14,759 nucleotides of DNA, taken from positions 1 to 14,759 of the forward strand of contig CAIRNW010000098.1 in the NCBI GenBank assembly GCA_903879995.1. Direction: 5' to 3'. Positions 7,103 through 14,525 of this stretch are shown here, in pieces. Each line of letters starts with the position of its first letter. Positions within the stretch are counted from its first letter, which is position 1. The notes below the pieces were generated by a model. That model was not told where the DNA came from and searched no databases. It saw only the letters and a program-made list of their open reading frames with translations. This DNA comes from an uncultured Bacteroidota bacterium (GTDB lineage: Bacteria; Bacteroidota; Bacteroidia; Chitinophagales; Chitinophagaceae). A program made the position numbers and the translations under genes.

Positions 7103-7996
7103 ATGAAAATACTGGTTACAGGTGCTAACGGTTTTTTGGGAAACTATCTCTGCCACGCTTTATTGCTAAAAGGGTATCAGGTAATTGCCACTGGACGGGG
7201 AGCTTGTCGATTACCTTTTTCCGCAAATCCTAATTTTACTTTTTACACCATGGATTTGATTGACCTTAATCAAACCAGAACAGTCGTTAGTCAGTCAAAT
7301 CCGGATTTTATTTTTCATGCTGCCGCAATTGGTAAGCCCGATGATTGTGAACTAAACAAGGAATTAGCTTCTGCCATAAACACAATGGGTACCCTGCAAT
7401 TATTAGAATTAGCCGGTATTGCAGCTATTCCCTTTTGTTATATCTCAACGGATTTTGTTTTTAATGGGGATGCCGGAAATTACAGAGAAGAGGACTCCGT
7501 TAGTCCTGTGAATCATTACGGCGTTACAAAAGCAGAAGCAGAATTGTTGGTAAGATCGTATGCAAGTGAATGGTCTATTGTTAGAACGGTGCTGGTGTAT
7601 GGAAGACCTATGACGGGTCGTTCAAATTTGCTTTCCATTGTGCAAGAAAAGTTAGCCGCTGGAGAGCCTTATGCGGTGGTTGATGATCAAGTTAGAACGC
7701 CTACTTACGTAGAGGATCTTGTTGCAGGATTGCTACTGATTTTGGAGAAGCGCGCCACAGGAATTTATCATTTGTGTGGGGAGGAAGTGTTAACTCCCTT
7801 TCAAATGGCAACAAAAACTGCTATTTATCTAGGACTGGATCCCGGGTTAATAATCCGTACCAACTCGGCCGCATTCAAGCAACCCGCACGTAGACCATTA
7901 GTGACTGGACTGGTAATTGAAAAAGCAAAGAGAGAGCTGGGTTTTTTACCACGTAGTTTTGAGGAAGGTCTGCAAGCTACTTTTAGTTCATCATGA
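7103..7996 (+). CDS. RmlD-like SDR family oxidoreductase (dTDP-4-dehydrorhamnose reductase-like)
   Basis: Extended short-chain dehydrogenase/reductase of 297 residues, similar by eye to the RmlD substrate-binding family. Features: NAD(P)-binding TGANGFLG (6-13) at the N-terminus, FHAAA (71-75), YISTDFVF (113-120) carrying the active-site Ser/Thr pair, and catalytic Tyr139 and Lys143 (YGVTK). The C-terminal ARRPLVTGL (262-270) resembles the sugar-nucleotide-binding end of RmlD. The window has no other rhamnose or nucleotide-sugar gene, so the substrate is open; the gene may serve as a general sugar-nucleotide reductase or an unrelated SDR. Its last 14 bases overlap the 3' end of the convergent arginase gene. 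Family call firm, substrate call weak. Confidence 0.85.
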   Translation: MKILVTGANGFLGNYLCHALLLKGYQVIATGRGACRLPFSANPNFTFYTMDLIDLNQTRTVVSQSNPDFIFHAAAIGKPDDCELNKELASAINTMGTLQLLELAGIAAIPFCYISTDFVFNGDAGNYREEDSVSPVNHYGVTKAEAELLVRSYASEWSIVRTVLVYGRPMTGRSNLLSIVQEKLAAGEPYAVVDDQVRTPTYVEDLVAGLLLILEKRATGIYHLCGEEVLTPFQMATKTAIYLGLDPGLIIRTNSAAFKQPARRPLVTGLVIEKAKRELGFLPRSFEEGLQATFSSS

Positions 7997-8930
7997 GGAT
8001 ATTGACGCTGCGCTGTAAAATATTGAATGCAATTTCTGCCATTAAATTTTCTTTATCAAGAGTTGGATTAACCTCTGTGATTTCAAAGCAGCATATTTTT
8101 CGATTCTGCATAAACTTACTGACTAAATCCTCCGCTTCTCTTTCGCGGAGTCCATTTCCAACAGGTGTTCCCGTTCCTTTTGAGATGGATGCATCCAGGC
8201 AATCTACGTCAAATGATAAATAAATATCCGTGCAATCTGATAGGTAGCGTAGAATGGATCGAACAATATTTTCAGCCCCTTTACTTCTAACTTCTTTGGC
8301 GGAAATTTTTTTGATTCCCAGCCGGTCCAAAAGATTTTTTTCTTCTTTTTCAAAATCCCTGAGTGAAATGTAAACTATATTATCTGGAGAAACTTTGGGA
8401 CAGATTTTTCCTATGTGTTTTAATTTGTTCCAATATTCAATTGTCAGCGAATCAGGCTTATGCACTGCACATTCTTTGTTATCCATGCCTAGCGATATAG
8501 CCATTGGCATGCCATGCATATTACCCGATGGCGTGGTGTAGGGGGTGTGTAAGTCTGCATGCGCATCTATCCAGATTACTCCCAACTTACTTTTTGGTTT
8601 TGCCATGCGAATCCCCGCAATAGTAGCGCCTGCCGTGGCATGATCTCCGCTGAGTACCACGGGAAAAAAGTTATTTTTTAACGTATCACTTACGGCTTTT
8701 CCTACTCGTTCGTACATCGTGTACATACCCTTTACCCGTTTGGCATAGGGAGATTCGATGGGTTCATGTAACAACCTATTCTCTGTAGGGATTTTTTCAG
8801 ACGGGAAATGGATGAAAAAATTACTCATGAAGTCCAGTGCGGCAATCTTAATTGCTTCAACGCCAAGACTAGCACCCCGGGTTCCGGCACCAATTTCGGA
8901 GGGGACCTCTAGAATCTTGATATTTTTCAT
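7983..8930 (-). CDS. Arginase
   Basis: Binuclear manganese hydrolase that splits arginine into ornithine and urea; 315 residues, normal for arginases. Metal ligands are visible in order: His97 (SGDHATAG), Asp122, His124 and Asp126 (DAHADLHTP), and Asp241 and Asp243 (SFDVDCLD). Glu286 (EVNP) matches the conserved substrate-site glutamate. The block TTPSGNMHGMP (132-142) and the GTGTPVGNG block (252-260) match true arginases better than agmatinases. Small departures from the common form are Ser94 and Ala98 in the usual GGDHS motif. No neighbour belongs to arginine metabolism. A strong -7 element lies just before the start. The start at 8930 puts MKNIKILEVPSEIGAG at the N-terminus, as expected for the first strand. 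Confidence 0.92.
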   Translation of the reverse strand: MKNIKILEVPSEIGAGTRGASLGVEAIKIAALDFMSNFFIHFPSEKIPTENRLLHEPIESPYAKRVKGMYTMYERVGKAVSDTLKNNFFPVVLSGDHATAGATIAGIRMAKPKSKLGVIWIDAHADLHTPYTTPSGNMHGMPMAISLGMDNKECAVHKPDSLTIEYWNKLKHIGKICPKVSPDNIVYISLRDFEKEEKNLLDRLGIKKISAKEVRSKGAENIVRSILRYLSDCTDIYLSFDVDCLDASISKGTGTPVGNGLREREAEDLVSKFMQNRKICCFEITEVNPTLDKENLMAEIAFNILQRSVNILMMN

Positions 8931-8937
8931 AGGAACA

Positions 8938-8945
8938 CAAAGGTA
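8938..8945 (-). promoter_or_regulatory. Probable -7 promoter element of the arginase gene
   Basis: Read on the minus strand, the bases are TACCTTTG, a full match to the Bacteroidota TAnnTTTG element. Transcription would start about 2 bases before the ATG at 8930, giving an almost leaderless mRNA. No TTG is found at the normal -33 distance, so only the -7 half is supported. Confidence 0.45.
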
Positions 8946-9029
8946 AGGCCAAGTGCTCCCAGCCTTTGTAAATCTGCGTTAATTCTACTAGAAGCCAAAC
9001 GGAATGTAGGATTTGTTATAGGGGGTGCT

Positions 9030-9037
9030 TACATTTG
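9030..9037 (+). promoter_or_regulatory. Probable -7 promoter element of pdhB
   Basis: TACATTTG is a full match to TAnnTTTG and lies 22 bases before the pdhB start, predicting a leader of about 15 bases. The nearest upstream TTTG (9012-9015) is only 14 bases away, shorter than the usual spacing, so the -33 half is uncertain. The rest of the 129-base gap between arginase and pdhB shows no gene. Confidence 0.5.
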
Positions 9038-9059
9038 CATTGCTAAAAATCAGCTGTTT

Positions 9060-10049
9060 ATGTCAAGGTCAATTGCATTTAGAGAAGCCCTTCGTGAGGC
9101 CATGTCCGAGGAGATGCGTCGGGACGAACGCGTTTTTTTGATGGGTGAAGAGGTTGCAGAGTATAATGGTGCTTATAAAGTGAGCCAAGGAATGTTGGCA
9201 GAGTTTGGTGCCAAACGTGTGATTGATACCCCAATTTCTGAATTAGGATTTTCTGCGGTTGGGGTAGGCGCTGCTCAAAATGGATTAAGACCTATCGTTG
9301 AATTTATGACCTGGAATTTTGCGGTATTAGCTTTAGATCAAATTTTAAATACCGCCTCTAAGATGCTGGCAATGAGTGGTGGACAGATTACTTGCCCCAT
9401 TGTATTTCGTGGACCTAATGGATCAGCGGGTCAGTTAGGAGCGCAGCACTCTACTGCCTTTGAATCCTTGTATGCAAATATTCCAGGAATAAAGGTGGTC
9501 TCACCCAGTAATGGTTATGATGCTAAGGGACTATTGAAGCAAGCCATTCGATATGAGGAGGATCCTGTAGTTTTTATGGAAAGTGAAGTTATGTATGGAG
9601 ACAAGTCAATAGTTCCTGCTGAAGAATATTACATAGAGCTTGGTAAAGCGGCGGTTGCGAGGAGCGGTCGGGATGTGACAATTGTTTCCTTTAATAAAAT
9701 GATGAAAGTTGCATTAGGTGCTGCTGATGAGCTTGAAAAGGAAGGCGTCAGTGCAGAGGTAATTGATCTTAGGACCATTCGTCCTTTGGATTGGATGACC
9801 GTGTTAGAAAGTGTACAAAAAACAAACCGGTTAGTGATAGTCGAAGAGCAATGGCCATTTGCATCTGTCTCCTCTGAATTATCTTATCGGATACAAAAAG
9901 AAGGGTTTGATTATCTGGATGCACCAATCCGTAGAATCACAGCAGCGGATGCTCCATTGCATTATGCACCTAATTTGGTTACAGCTGCGCTTCCAGATGT
10001 ATCCAGAACAGTTAAACTGGTTAAAGAAGTAATGTATCAATTAAAGTAG
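9060..10049 (+). CDS. pdhB: Pyruvate dehydrogenase complex E1 component, beta subunit
   Basis: Beta half of the thiamine-diphosphate-dependent E1 enzyme that decarboxylates pyruvate and passes the acetyl group to the E2 lipoyl arm. Length is 329 residues, standard for a separate beta subunit. Motifs: MGEEVAEYNGAYKVSQG (28-44), the DTPISELG block with Glu61 near the cofactor, EFMTWNFAVLALDQI, FRGPNGSAGQLGAQHS (116-131) with His130, and the C-terminal transketolase-like domain (DVTIVSFNKM, IDLRTIRPLDW, VIVEEQWPFAS). The alpha subunit and E2/E3 are not in the window, so they must be encoded elsewhere or outside it. The signal peptidase gene follows after a single base, which suggests co-transcription. 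The branched-chain 2-oxoacid dehydrogenase beta subunit is the main alternative, judged less likely. Confidence 0.94.
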   Translation: MSRSIAFREALREAMSEEMRRDERVFLMGEEVAEYNGAYKVSQGMLAEFGAKRVIDTPISELGFSAVGVGAAQNGLRPIVEFMTWNFAVLALDQILNTASKMLAMSGGQITCPIVFRGPNGSAGQLGAQHSTAFESLYANIPGIKVVSPSNGYDAKGLLKQAIRYEEDPVVFMESEVMYGDKSIVPAEEYYIELGKAAVARSGRDVTIVSFNKMMKVALGAADELEKEGVSAEVIDLRTIRPLDWMTVLESVQKTNRLVIVEEQWPFASVSSELSYRIQKEGFDYLDAPIRRITAADAPLHYAPNLVTAALPDVSRTVKLVKEVMYQLK

Positions 10050-10050
10050 T

Positions 10051-11613
10051 ATGCCACTTCAACACCTTCTGTTCATCCTTTTGATCAATACCTTATTAGT
10101 GCTATTGCCTTCATTTGGATTTGCTAAACTATTTGAAAAGGCAGGGGAGCAGGGATGGAAGGCTTATGTCCCTTTTTATAATACCTGGGTTATGCAGCGG
10201 TTAAGTGGGAGACCTACTCATTGGGTATTTTGGCAATTTATCCCAGTGGTGGGTTGGTTTATTACTCCAGGAATCTTTATTGAATTTTCAAAAGTATTTG
10301 GTCGATTCTCCTTGATCGATCACGTTGCCGCAGTTTTCCTAGCTCCATTTTATTTTCCTTGGTTAGCCGCACAACAAACGCTCACATTTGTGAGCAAAGA
10401 GGGAGTACAAAAATATCAAAAGCCAGCATGGCGTGAGTGGTTTGATGCTGCCGTGTTTGCTATTGTGGCAGCTACTATTATCAGGACCTTTGTTTTTGAG
10501 GCCTACACGATTCCATCAGGTTCCATGGAAAAGAGTTTACTAGTAAATGATTTTCTGTTTGTGAGTAAGTTTAGTTATGGCCCAAGAGTGCCAAATACTC
10601 CGTTGGCAGTTCCTTTTGTCCATAATTACATGCCTTTTGGTTCCAGTAAAAAATCTTATACTACAATCGGCGCATTACCGTACATACGCTGGTTTGCCTC
10701 TCCCGTTAAAAGAAATGATGCCGTCGTATTTAATTTCCCAGCAGGGGATACCGTGATTAATTTACCCGAGTATCAATCAAAAGATCCTTATTATGATGTA
10801 TGTCGTCGGCTTGGGAATGGGAATATCGATGCTGGAAGAAAAATTGTGTTGAATGATCCAGCCAACTATCCGCTGGCCATTCATGCCAATGATAAAACTG
10901 ATAATTATATCAAGCGCTGTGTTGCTATACCTGGAGACGTCCTTAGTTTGAAAGGAGGGCAACTATTTATTGATGGGAAAAAAGCAGTTCCTCCCCCAGA
11001 TGCCCAGTACACCTATTCCTTTCGTTCAACGGTACCCTTAGATCCAGAAATTATGAAGGAGGAATTCAATACCACGGAGTTTGGTATGGACATGTCTGGT
11101 CGCTATGTCATCAATCTCCCTTACAATAAAGTTGAAAAGTTCAAGTCTCAGCCTTTTTTAGAGGGTCCGTTAGTGGCAGATGACGAACCTTATGAATCTG
11201 TAGCAGTGGCTGATATGGATCCACGGACTACCTCCGGAGATGTCTATCCTTACGATACTACCTATTTCAAATGGACAAAAGATAATTATGGACCCGTTTG
11301 GATCCCAAAGCAAGGAGAAGCAATTCCATTAAATGACTCAACCTATATTCTCTATGAGCGAGTGATTCGAGTGTATGAGAATAACGATCTCTATCGGGAA
11401 AATGGAAAAATCTTTTTGAATGGGCAACCGGCAACTGTTTATACATTTAAAATGAACTATTACTGGATGATGGGGGATAACCGTCATGGTTCACAAGATT
11501 CACGCTTTTGGGGGTTTGTTCCAGAGGATCGGATAGTTGGAAAAGCCTGGCTGATTTGGTTTAGTTGGGAAAATGGACCTCGTTGGAATCGGTTGTTCCG
11601 AACAGTCAAATAA
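10051..11613 (+). CDS. lepB: Signal peptidase I, enlarged Bacteroidota form
   Basis: Membrane serine protease that removes signal peptides from exported proteins. The 520-residue product is far longer than the 324-residue E. coli enzyme. Residues 1-115 hold about three hydrophobic segments (near 3-27, 58-80 and 92-112), and another helix near 131-148 precedes the catalytic domain. The catalytic serine is Ser158 in YTIPSGSME and the general-base lysine is Lys288 in NYIKRCVAIPGD. The conserved box GDNRHGSQDSRFWG is at 475-488. Between the lysine and that box lies about 185 residues, including an acidic/aromatic-rich stretch (about 320-430), much of which is extra relative to E. coli. The gene follows pdhB after one base and ends just before a strong terminator. 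It would process the exported proteins of this window that use type I signals, such as the DUF1080 protein. Confidence 0.96.
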   Translation: MPLQHLLFILLINTLLVLLPSFGFAKLFEKAGEQGWKAYVPFYNTWVMQRLSGRPTHWVFWQFIPVVGWFITPGIFIEFSKVFGRFSLIDHVAAVFLAPFYFPWLAAQQTLTFVSKEGVQKYQKPAWREWFDAAVFAIVAATIIRTFVFEAYTIPSGSMEKSLLVNDFLFVSKFSYGPRVPNTPLAVPFVHNYMPFGSSKKSYTTIGALPYIRWFASPVKRNDAVVFNFPAGDTVINLPEYQSKDPYYDVCRRLGNGNIDAGRKIVLNDPANYPLAIHANDKTDNYIKRCVAIPGDVLSLKGGQLFIDGKKAVPPPDAQYTYSFRSTVPLDPEIMKEEFNTTEFGMDMSGRYVINLPYNKVEKFKSQPFLEGPLVADDEPYESVAVADMDPRTTSGDVYPYDTTYFKWTKDNYGPVWIPKQGEAIPLNDSTYILYERVIRVYENNDLYRENGKIFLNGQPATVYTFKMNYYWMMGDNRHGSQDSRFWGFVPEDRIVGKAWLIWFSWENGPRWNRLFRTVK

Positions 11614-11623
11614 CTTAACTTTA
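11593..11623 (+). promoter_or_regulatory. Candidate cdd promoter overlapping the lepB terminator
   Basis: TTG at 11593-11595 and TAACTTTA at 11616-11623 are 20 bases apart, close to the Bacteroidota TTG-N17-23-TAnnTTTG pattern (last base A instead of G). The predicted start near 11629 falls in the 5' arm of the terminator hairpin, so transcripts begun here could not form it. Only 12 bases lie between the terminator and cdd, leaving no room for a promoter further down. Confidence 0.4.
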
Positions 11624-11648
11624 AAGGCTCCTGTTTGGGAGCCTTTTT
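11623..11648 (+). terminator. Rho-independent terminator after lepB
   Basis: AAAGGCTCC (11623-11631) pairs perfectly with GGAGCCTTT (11638-11646) around a 6-base loop, and the 3' arm runs into a stretch of five T (11644-11648). It lies 9 bases past the lepB stop codon. This is the clearest intrinsic terminator in the window. Confidence 0.88.
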
Positions 11649-11660
11649 AGTTAATCGAAT

Positions 11661-12146
11661 ATGAAAAAGGAGCAATACCAATTTGATTATTATCGTGTAA
11701 GTGATCGCACGGAACTCCCGCCGGAAGATTTATCCCTGTTGATTGCTGCGAATAAGGCTGCTCAAGAGGCATATGCTATCTACTCTAATTTTAAAGTTGG
11801 GGCAGCAGCAAGGCTTGTAAATGGTGAGATTATACTAGGATCAAATCAAGAAAATGCCTCGTATCCTGTTGGCGTGTGTGCAGAGCGCGTGCTATTGGGC
11901 AATGCAGCAGTACAATTTCCTGGAATTGCCATAGAAACGCTTGCCATCACGTATCTGCTCATGGATCGTAAAAGTGACAGCCCTGTTTCACCCTGCGGCA
12001 TGTGTCGTCAGGCACTAAGTGAGTTTGAGTCACGGGTCAATCATCCTATCCGGCTTATTTTGGCTGGCGAAGTAGGAGATCTACTCATCGTGAATGCCTC
12101 CATCGATTTGCTTCCTTTTGTTTTTCAACGACAACACCTTCCTTAA
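11661..12146 (+). CDS. cdd: Cytidine deaminase
   Basis: Zinc hydrolase of pyrimidine salvage that converts cytidine and deoxycytidine to uridine and deoxyuridine. The 161-residue protein fits the small homotetrameric class. The zinc site is complete: CAE at 73-75 (Cys73 ligand, Glu75 proton shuttle) and PCGMC at 111-115 (Cys112 and Cys115 ligands). The N-terminal AYAIYSNFKVGAAA (38-50) and NQENASYPVG (62-71) are the usual substrate-binding blocks. It starts 12 bases past the lepB terminator and so probably has its own promoter. The Tat-signal oxidoreductase gene follows after 20 bases, perhaps by chance rather than function. Confidence 0.96.
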   Translation: MKKEQYQFDYYRVSDRTELPPEDLSLLIAANKAAQEAYAIYSNFKVGAAARLVNGEIILGSNQENASYPVGVCAERVLLGNAAVQFPGIAIETLAITYLLMDRKSDSPVSPCGMCRQALSEFESRVNHPIRLILAGEVGDLLIVNASIDLLPFVFQRQHLP

Positions 12147-12166
12147 TTGAAATACAACAATAACCA

Positions 12167-13600
12167 ATGAAATCTCAGCCTAAAAACTCCCGAAGAAAGT
12201 TTATAAAAAATGCCGGTATTGCAGCTACAGGCTGGATGATAATTCCTCGTTCAGTGTTGGGAAAAGGATTTATTGCACCCAGTGATAAGCTAAACGTTGC
12301 CGGAATTGGAGTGGGAGGACAAGGTGCTGGTGATCTTGCTCAAATTGCTAAGAGTCCCTATGTGAATATTGTAGCCTTGTGCGATGTGGACGACAGGCAA
12401 GCAGCTCGCTCAAGAAAAGCTTATCCCAAAGCCAATTATTATAAGGATTTCAGAGAGATGCTCTCGAAAGAAAAAGATGTCATTGATGCCTGCAGTATTT
12501 CAACACCGGATCATACCCACGCAGTAGCTACCCTTGCCGCTATGCAATTGGGGAAGCACGTTTACACACAGAAGCCGCTGACACATGATATTTATGAAGC
12601 TCGTATGTTGACTATGGCAGCAAAACGTTACAAAGTGGTAACTCAAATGGGTAATCAAGGGGGCTCAGGAAATGGCGTTCGAGTTGCACAAGAAATTTAT
12701 AATGCGGGTTTAATCGGAGATGTCATTGAAGCGCAGGCTTGGACTAATCGTCCAGTTTGGCCGCAGGGTATGCCAGCACCAACGGGCGAGCACCAGGTTC
12801 CAGCTGAATTAGATTGGGACTTATGGCTGGGTACTGCAAAACATATTCCTTACAATCCCTCTTATCTTCCTTTTAACTGGAGAGGTTGGTGGGCTTTTGG
12901 CACTGGTGCGTTAGGAGATATGGCCTGTCACATCATGGACCCAATCTATCGGATCTTACCAATTCTTTATCCAACCTCTGCAGAATGTAGTGTAGCCACA
13001 ATTTGGCGAGAAATGTGGAATGACACACCTTCCGCTGAAGCTTGTCCTCCCTCTTCAATTATTCATCTTAATTATCCTCGCACAGATGGGAAGGGTTCTA
13101 TAAAAGTTTCTTGGTACGATGGTGGGTTACTTCCAGCGAGACCTGAGGAACTTTCACCAGAGGAGCCATTTGGTAATTGGGATGGGGGCGTTTTATTTAT
13201 AGGAACAAAAGGAAAATTGTTGATGGATTGTTACGGTGCAAACCCAAGATTACTGCCTACACGTTTAATGAAAGAAATAGAGTTGCCTAAACCAACTTTA
13301 CCACGTGTTCCAGAGGGTCATTATTTGCAATGGGTCAATGCATGTATCGCAGGATATGGAAAGGGGGTTACCAGTTCACCTTTCGAATATGCCGGACCTT
13401 TTACAGAAAGTATTTTAATGGGAAATCTTGCCATCCGTAGTTGGATGATTAAAAATCCAAACCTTAAAGGTTGGGACGATAAATATTTAGGCCGTAAGAA
13501 GTTAATTTGGGATGCTTCAGCTATGCGCGTTACCAATTTTGAAGAGGCTAACCAATTTGTAAAAAGGGAGTACCGAGAGGGGTGGTCACTCACTTTGTAG
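12167..13600 (+). CDS. Tat-exported Gfo/Idh/MocA family oxidoreductase
   Basis: Periplasmic dinucleotide-dependent oxidoreductase, 477 residues. The N-terminus has a twin-arginine signal (SRRKFIKNAG at 8-17, hydrophobic stretch to about 31), so it is expected to be exported folded with its cofactor bound, as in glucose-fructose oxidoreductase. The Rossmann loop GIGVGGQGAG is at 46-55. STPDHTHA is at 112-119, and the family's EKP is QKP at 135-137, a variant I recall from exported members. GALGDMACHIMDP (247-259) carries the catalytic-type aspartate and histidine. The extended C-terminal domain matches the long bacterial type, with GHYLQWVNACI (384-394). Its substrate is unknown. Given the DUF1080 and cytochrome c genes about 8 kb away, C3 oxidation of glycosides in the periplasm is a reasonable inference. 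It converges on the next gene with 4 bases between stops. Confidence 0.92.
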   Translation: MKSQPKNSRRKFIKNAGIAATGWMIIPRSVLGKGFIAPSDKLNVAGIGVGGQGAGDLAQIAKSPYVNIVALCDVDDRQAARSRKAYPKANYYKDFREMLSKEKDVIDACSISTPDHTHAVATLAAMQLGKHVYTQKPLTHDIYEARMLTMAAKRYKVVTQMGNQGGSGNGVRVAQEIYNAGLIGDVIEAQAWTNRPVWPQGMPAPTGEHQVPAELDWDLWLGTAKHIPYNPSYLPFNWRGWWAFGTGALGDMACHIMDPIYRILPILYPTSAECSVATIWREMWNDTPSAEACPPSSIIHLNYPRTDGKGSIKVSWYDGGLLPARPEELSPEEPFGNWDGGVLFIGTKGKLLMDCYGANPRLLPTRLMKEIELPKPTLPRVPEGHYLQWVNACIAGYGKGVTSSPFEYAGPFTESILMGNLAIRSWMIKNPNLKGWDDKYLGRKKLIWDASAMRVTNFEEANQFVKREYREGWSLTL

Positions 13601-13604
13601 TGAT

Positions 13605-14477
13605 CTAATATTTCAGGTAGCGAGCCAATTCCAGACATTCAATTGTTTTATATCCTTCTTTGGTGGGGTCGTACGATTTGGACAGATCTTCCAGTACGCT
13701 AGCAATGGTCTCTATGTTTGAACGAGGGGATAGATAATGTGATTCCAAAGGTTCTTTGATGCGTTTAAAATAGGTTTCAATATCTCGGTGTGTGTAGATC
13801 TGTCCCTCAGAGGGATCAATAAAAAATGCAGCTTGTAATCCTGGCGTTTCTTGTATGGGTTTAAAATAACCTAGAATGAACTGTTCTGGAAGTTGTATAG
13901 CCTTAATCGGTAAATCCAATAACTCGCAAAGTACAAGATATAGCAAACCATTACCAGTTTGAGATCCTTTTTTGCTGGATATGACCTTATGTATTAAGTG
14001 ATCCTCTGTTTTATTTTCATCTCGAGGAATGGTTTTCAATCCAAAATATCCGTATAAAATATTATTAAAAACATTTACTTGCTCCAGTGGGGTGAGATAG
14101 TTGTTTAATTCCAGCCAAATATTTCTTCTCAAACGTTCCGTATCAGTGATTACTGGTGCAGTTGCTAAATCTGGGTATTGAAAGGAGGAAACCAATAAAG
14201 CGCCGGTTAACAACTCATGTCGAGAGGCTTCTTTCCAGTCTGTAAAATTTCTTTTGAGTTCTCTTAGTTGTAGGCGGTGAATCAGTCCTTCTATTCTATT
14301 TTGGACTTGTTCATTGGGAATAGTTTCCCACCAATGTTCGAGCGTAGGTATAATAGTTGATCCGTAATCAACTATTCTTGCCGAAACTGCCCCAAACACT
14401 TCCTCATCGGGATCATCTATCAAGTTGAGCAGGGCAGAAATTTCATTGTTGTTTCCCATACACACAATTTCATGCAT
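13605..14477 (-). CDS. SirB1/transglutaminase-like protein with helical N-terminal region
   Basis: Protein of up to 290 residues. The middle part (about 112-225) resembles the transglutaminase-like Transglut_core2/SirB1 domain: FNNILYGYFGLK (137-148), then a GNGLLYLVLCELLDLPIKA block (175-193), LPEQFILGYF (196-205) and FIDPSEG (219-225). The usual SirB1 PGHF motif has become PEQF, so the triad histidine is replaced by Gln199, and no cysteine is seen at the expected site (TGNG). The domain is therefore probably non-enzymatic. Residues 10-70 look like a HEAT-type helical repeat (LIDDPDEEVFGAVSARIVDYG). The start may be the ATG at 14477 or 14459; the latter gives MGNNNEISALL, a more natural N-terminus. 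No export signal. It follows the partial gene at the right edge on the same strand. Function unknown. Confidence 0.75.
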   Translation of the reverse strand: MHEIVCMGNNNEISALLNLIDDPDEEVFGAVSARIVDYGSTIIPTLEHWWETIPNEQVQNRIEGLIHRLQLRELKRNFTDWKEASRHELLTGALLVSSFQYPDLATAPVITDTERLRRNIWLELNNYLTPLEQVNVFNNILYGYFGLKTIPRDENKTEDHLIHKVISSKKGSQTGNGLLYLVLCELLDLPIKAIQLPEQFILGYFKPIQETPGLQAAFFIDPSEGQIYTHRDIETYFKRIKEPLESHYLSPRSNIETIASVLEDLSKSYDPTKEGYKTIECLELARYLKY

Positions 14478-14525
14478 GGGATTGATTTTAAGAAGGGGAA
14501 CTTTTCCACATATCTTAACATGGCG

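Noticed and set aside
13321..13638. 105-codon minus-strand frame over the end of the Tat oxidoreductase gene
   Set aside because: Antisense shadow; it also overlaps the 3' end of the SirB1-like gene in another frame.
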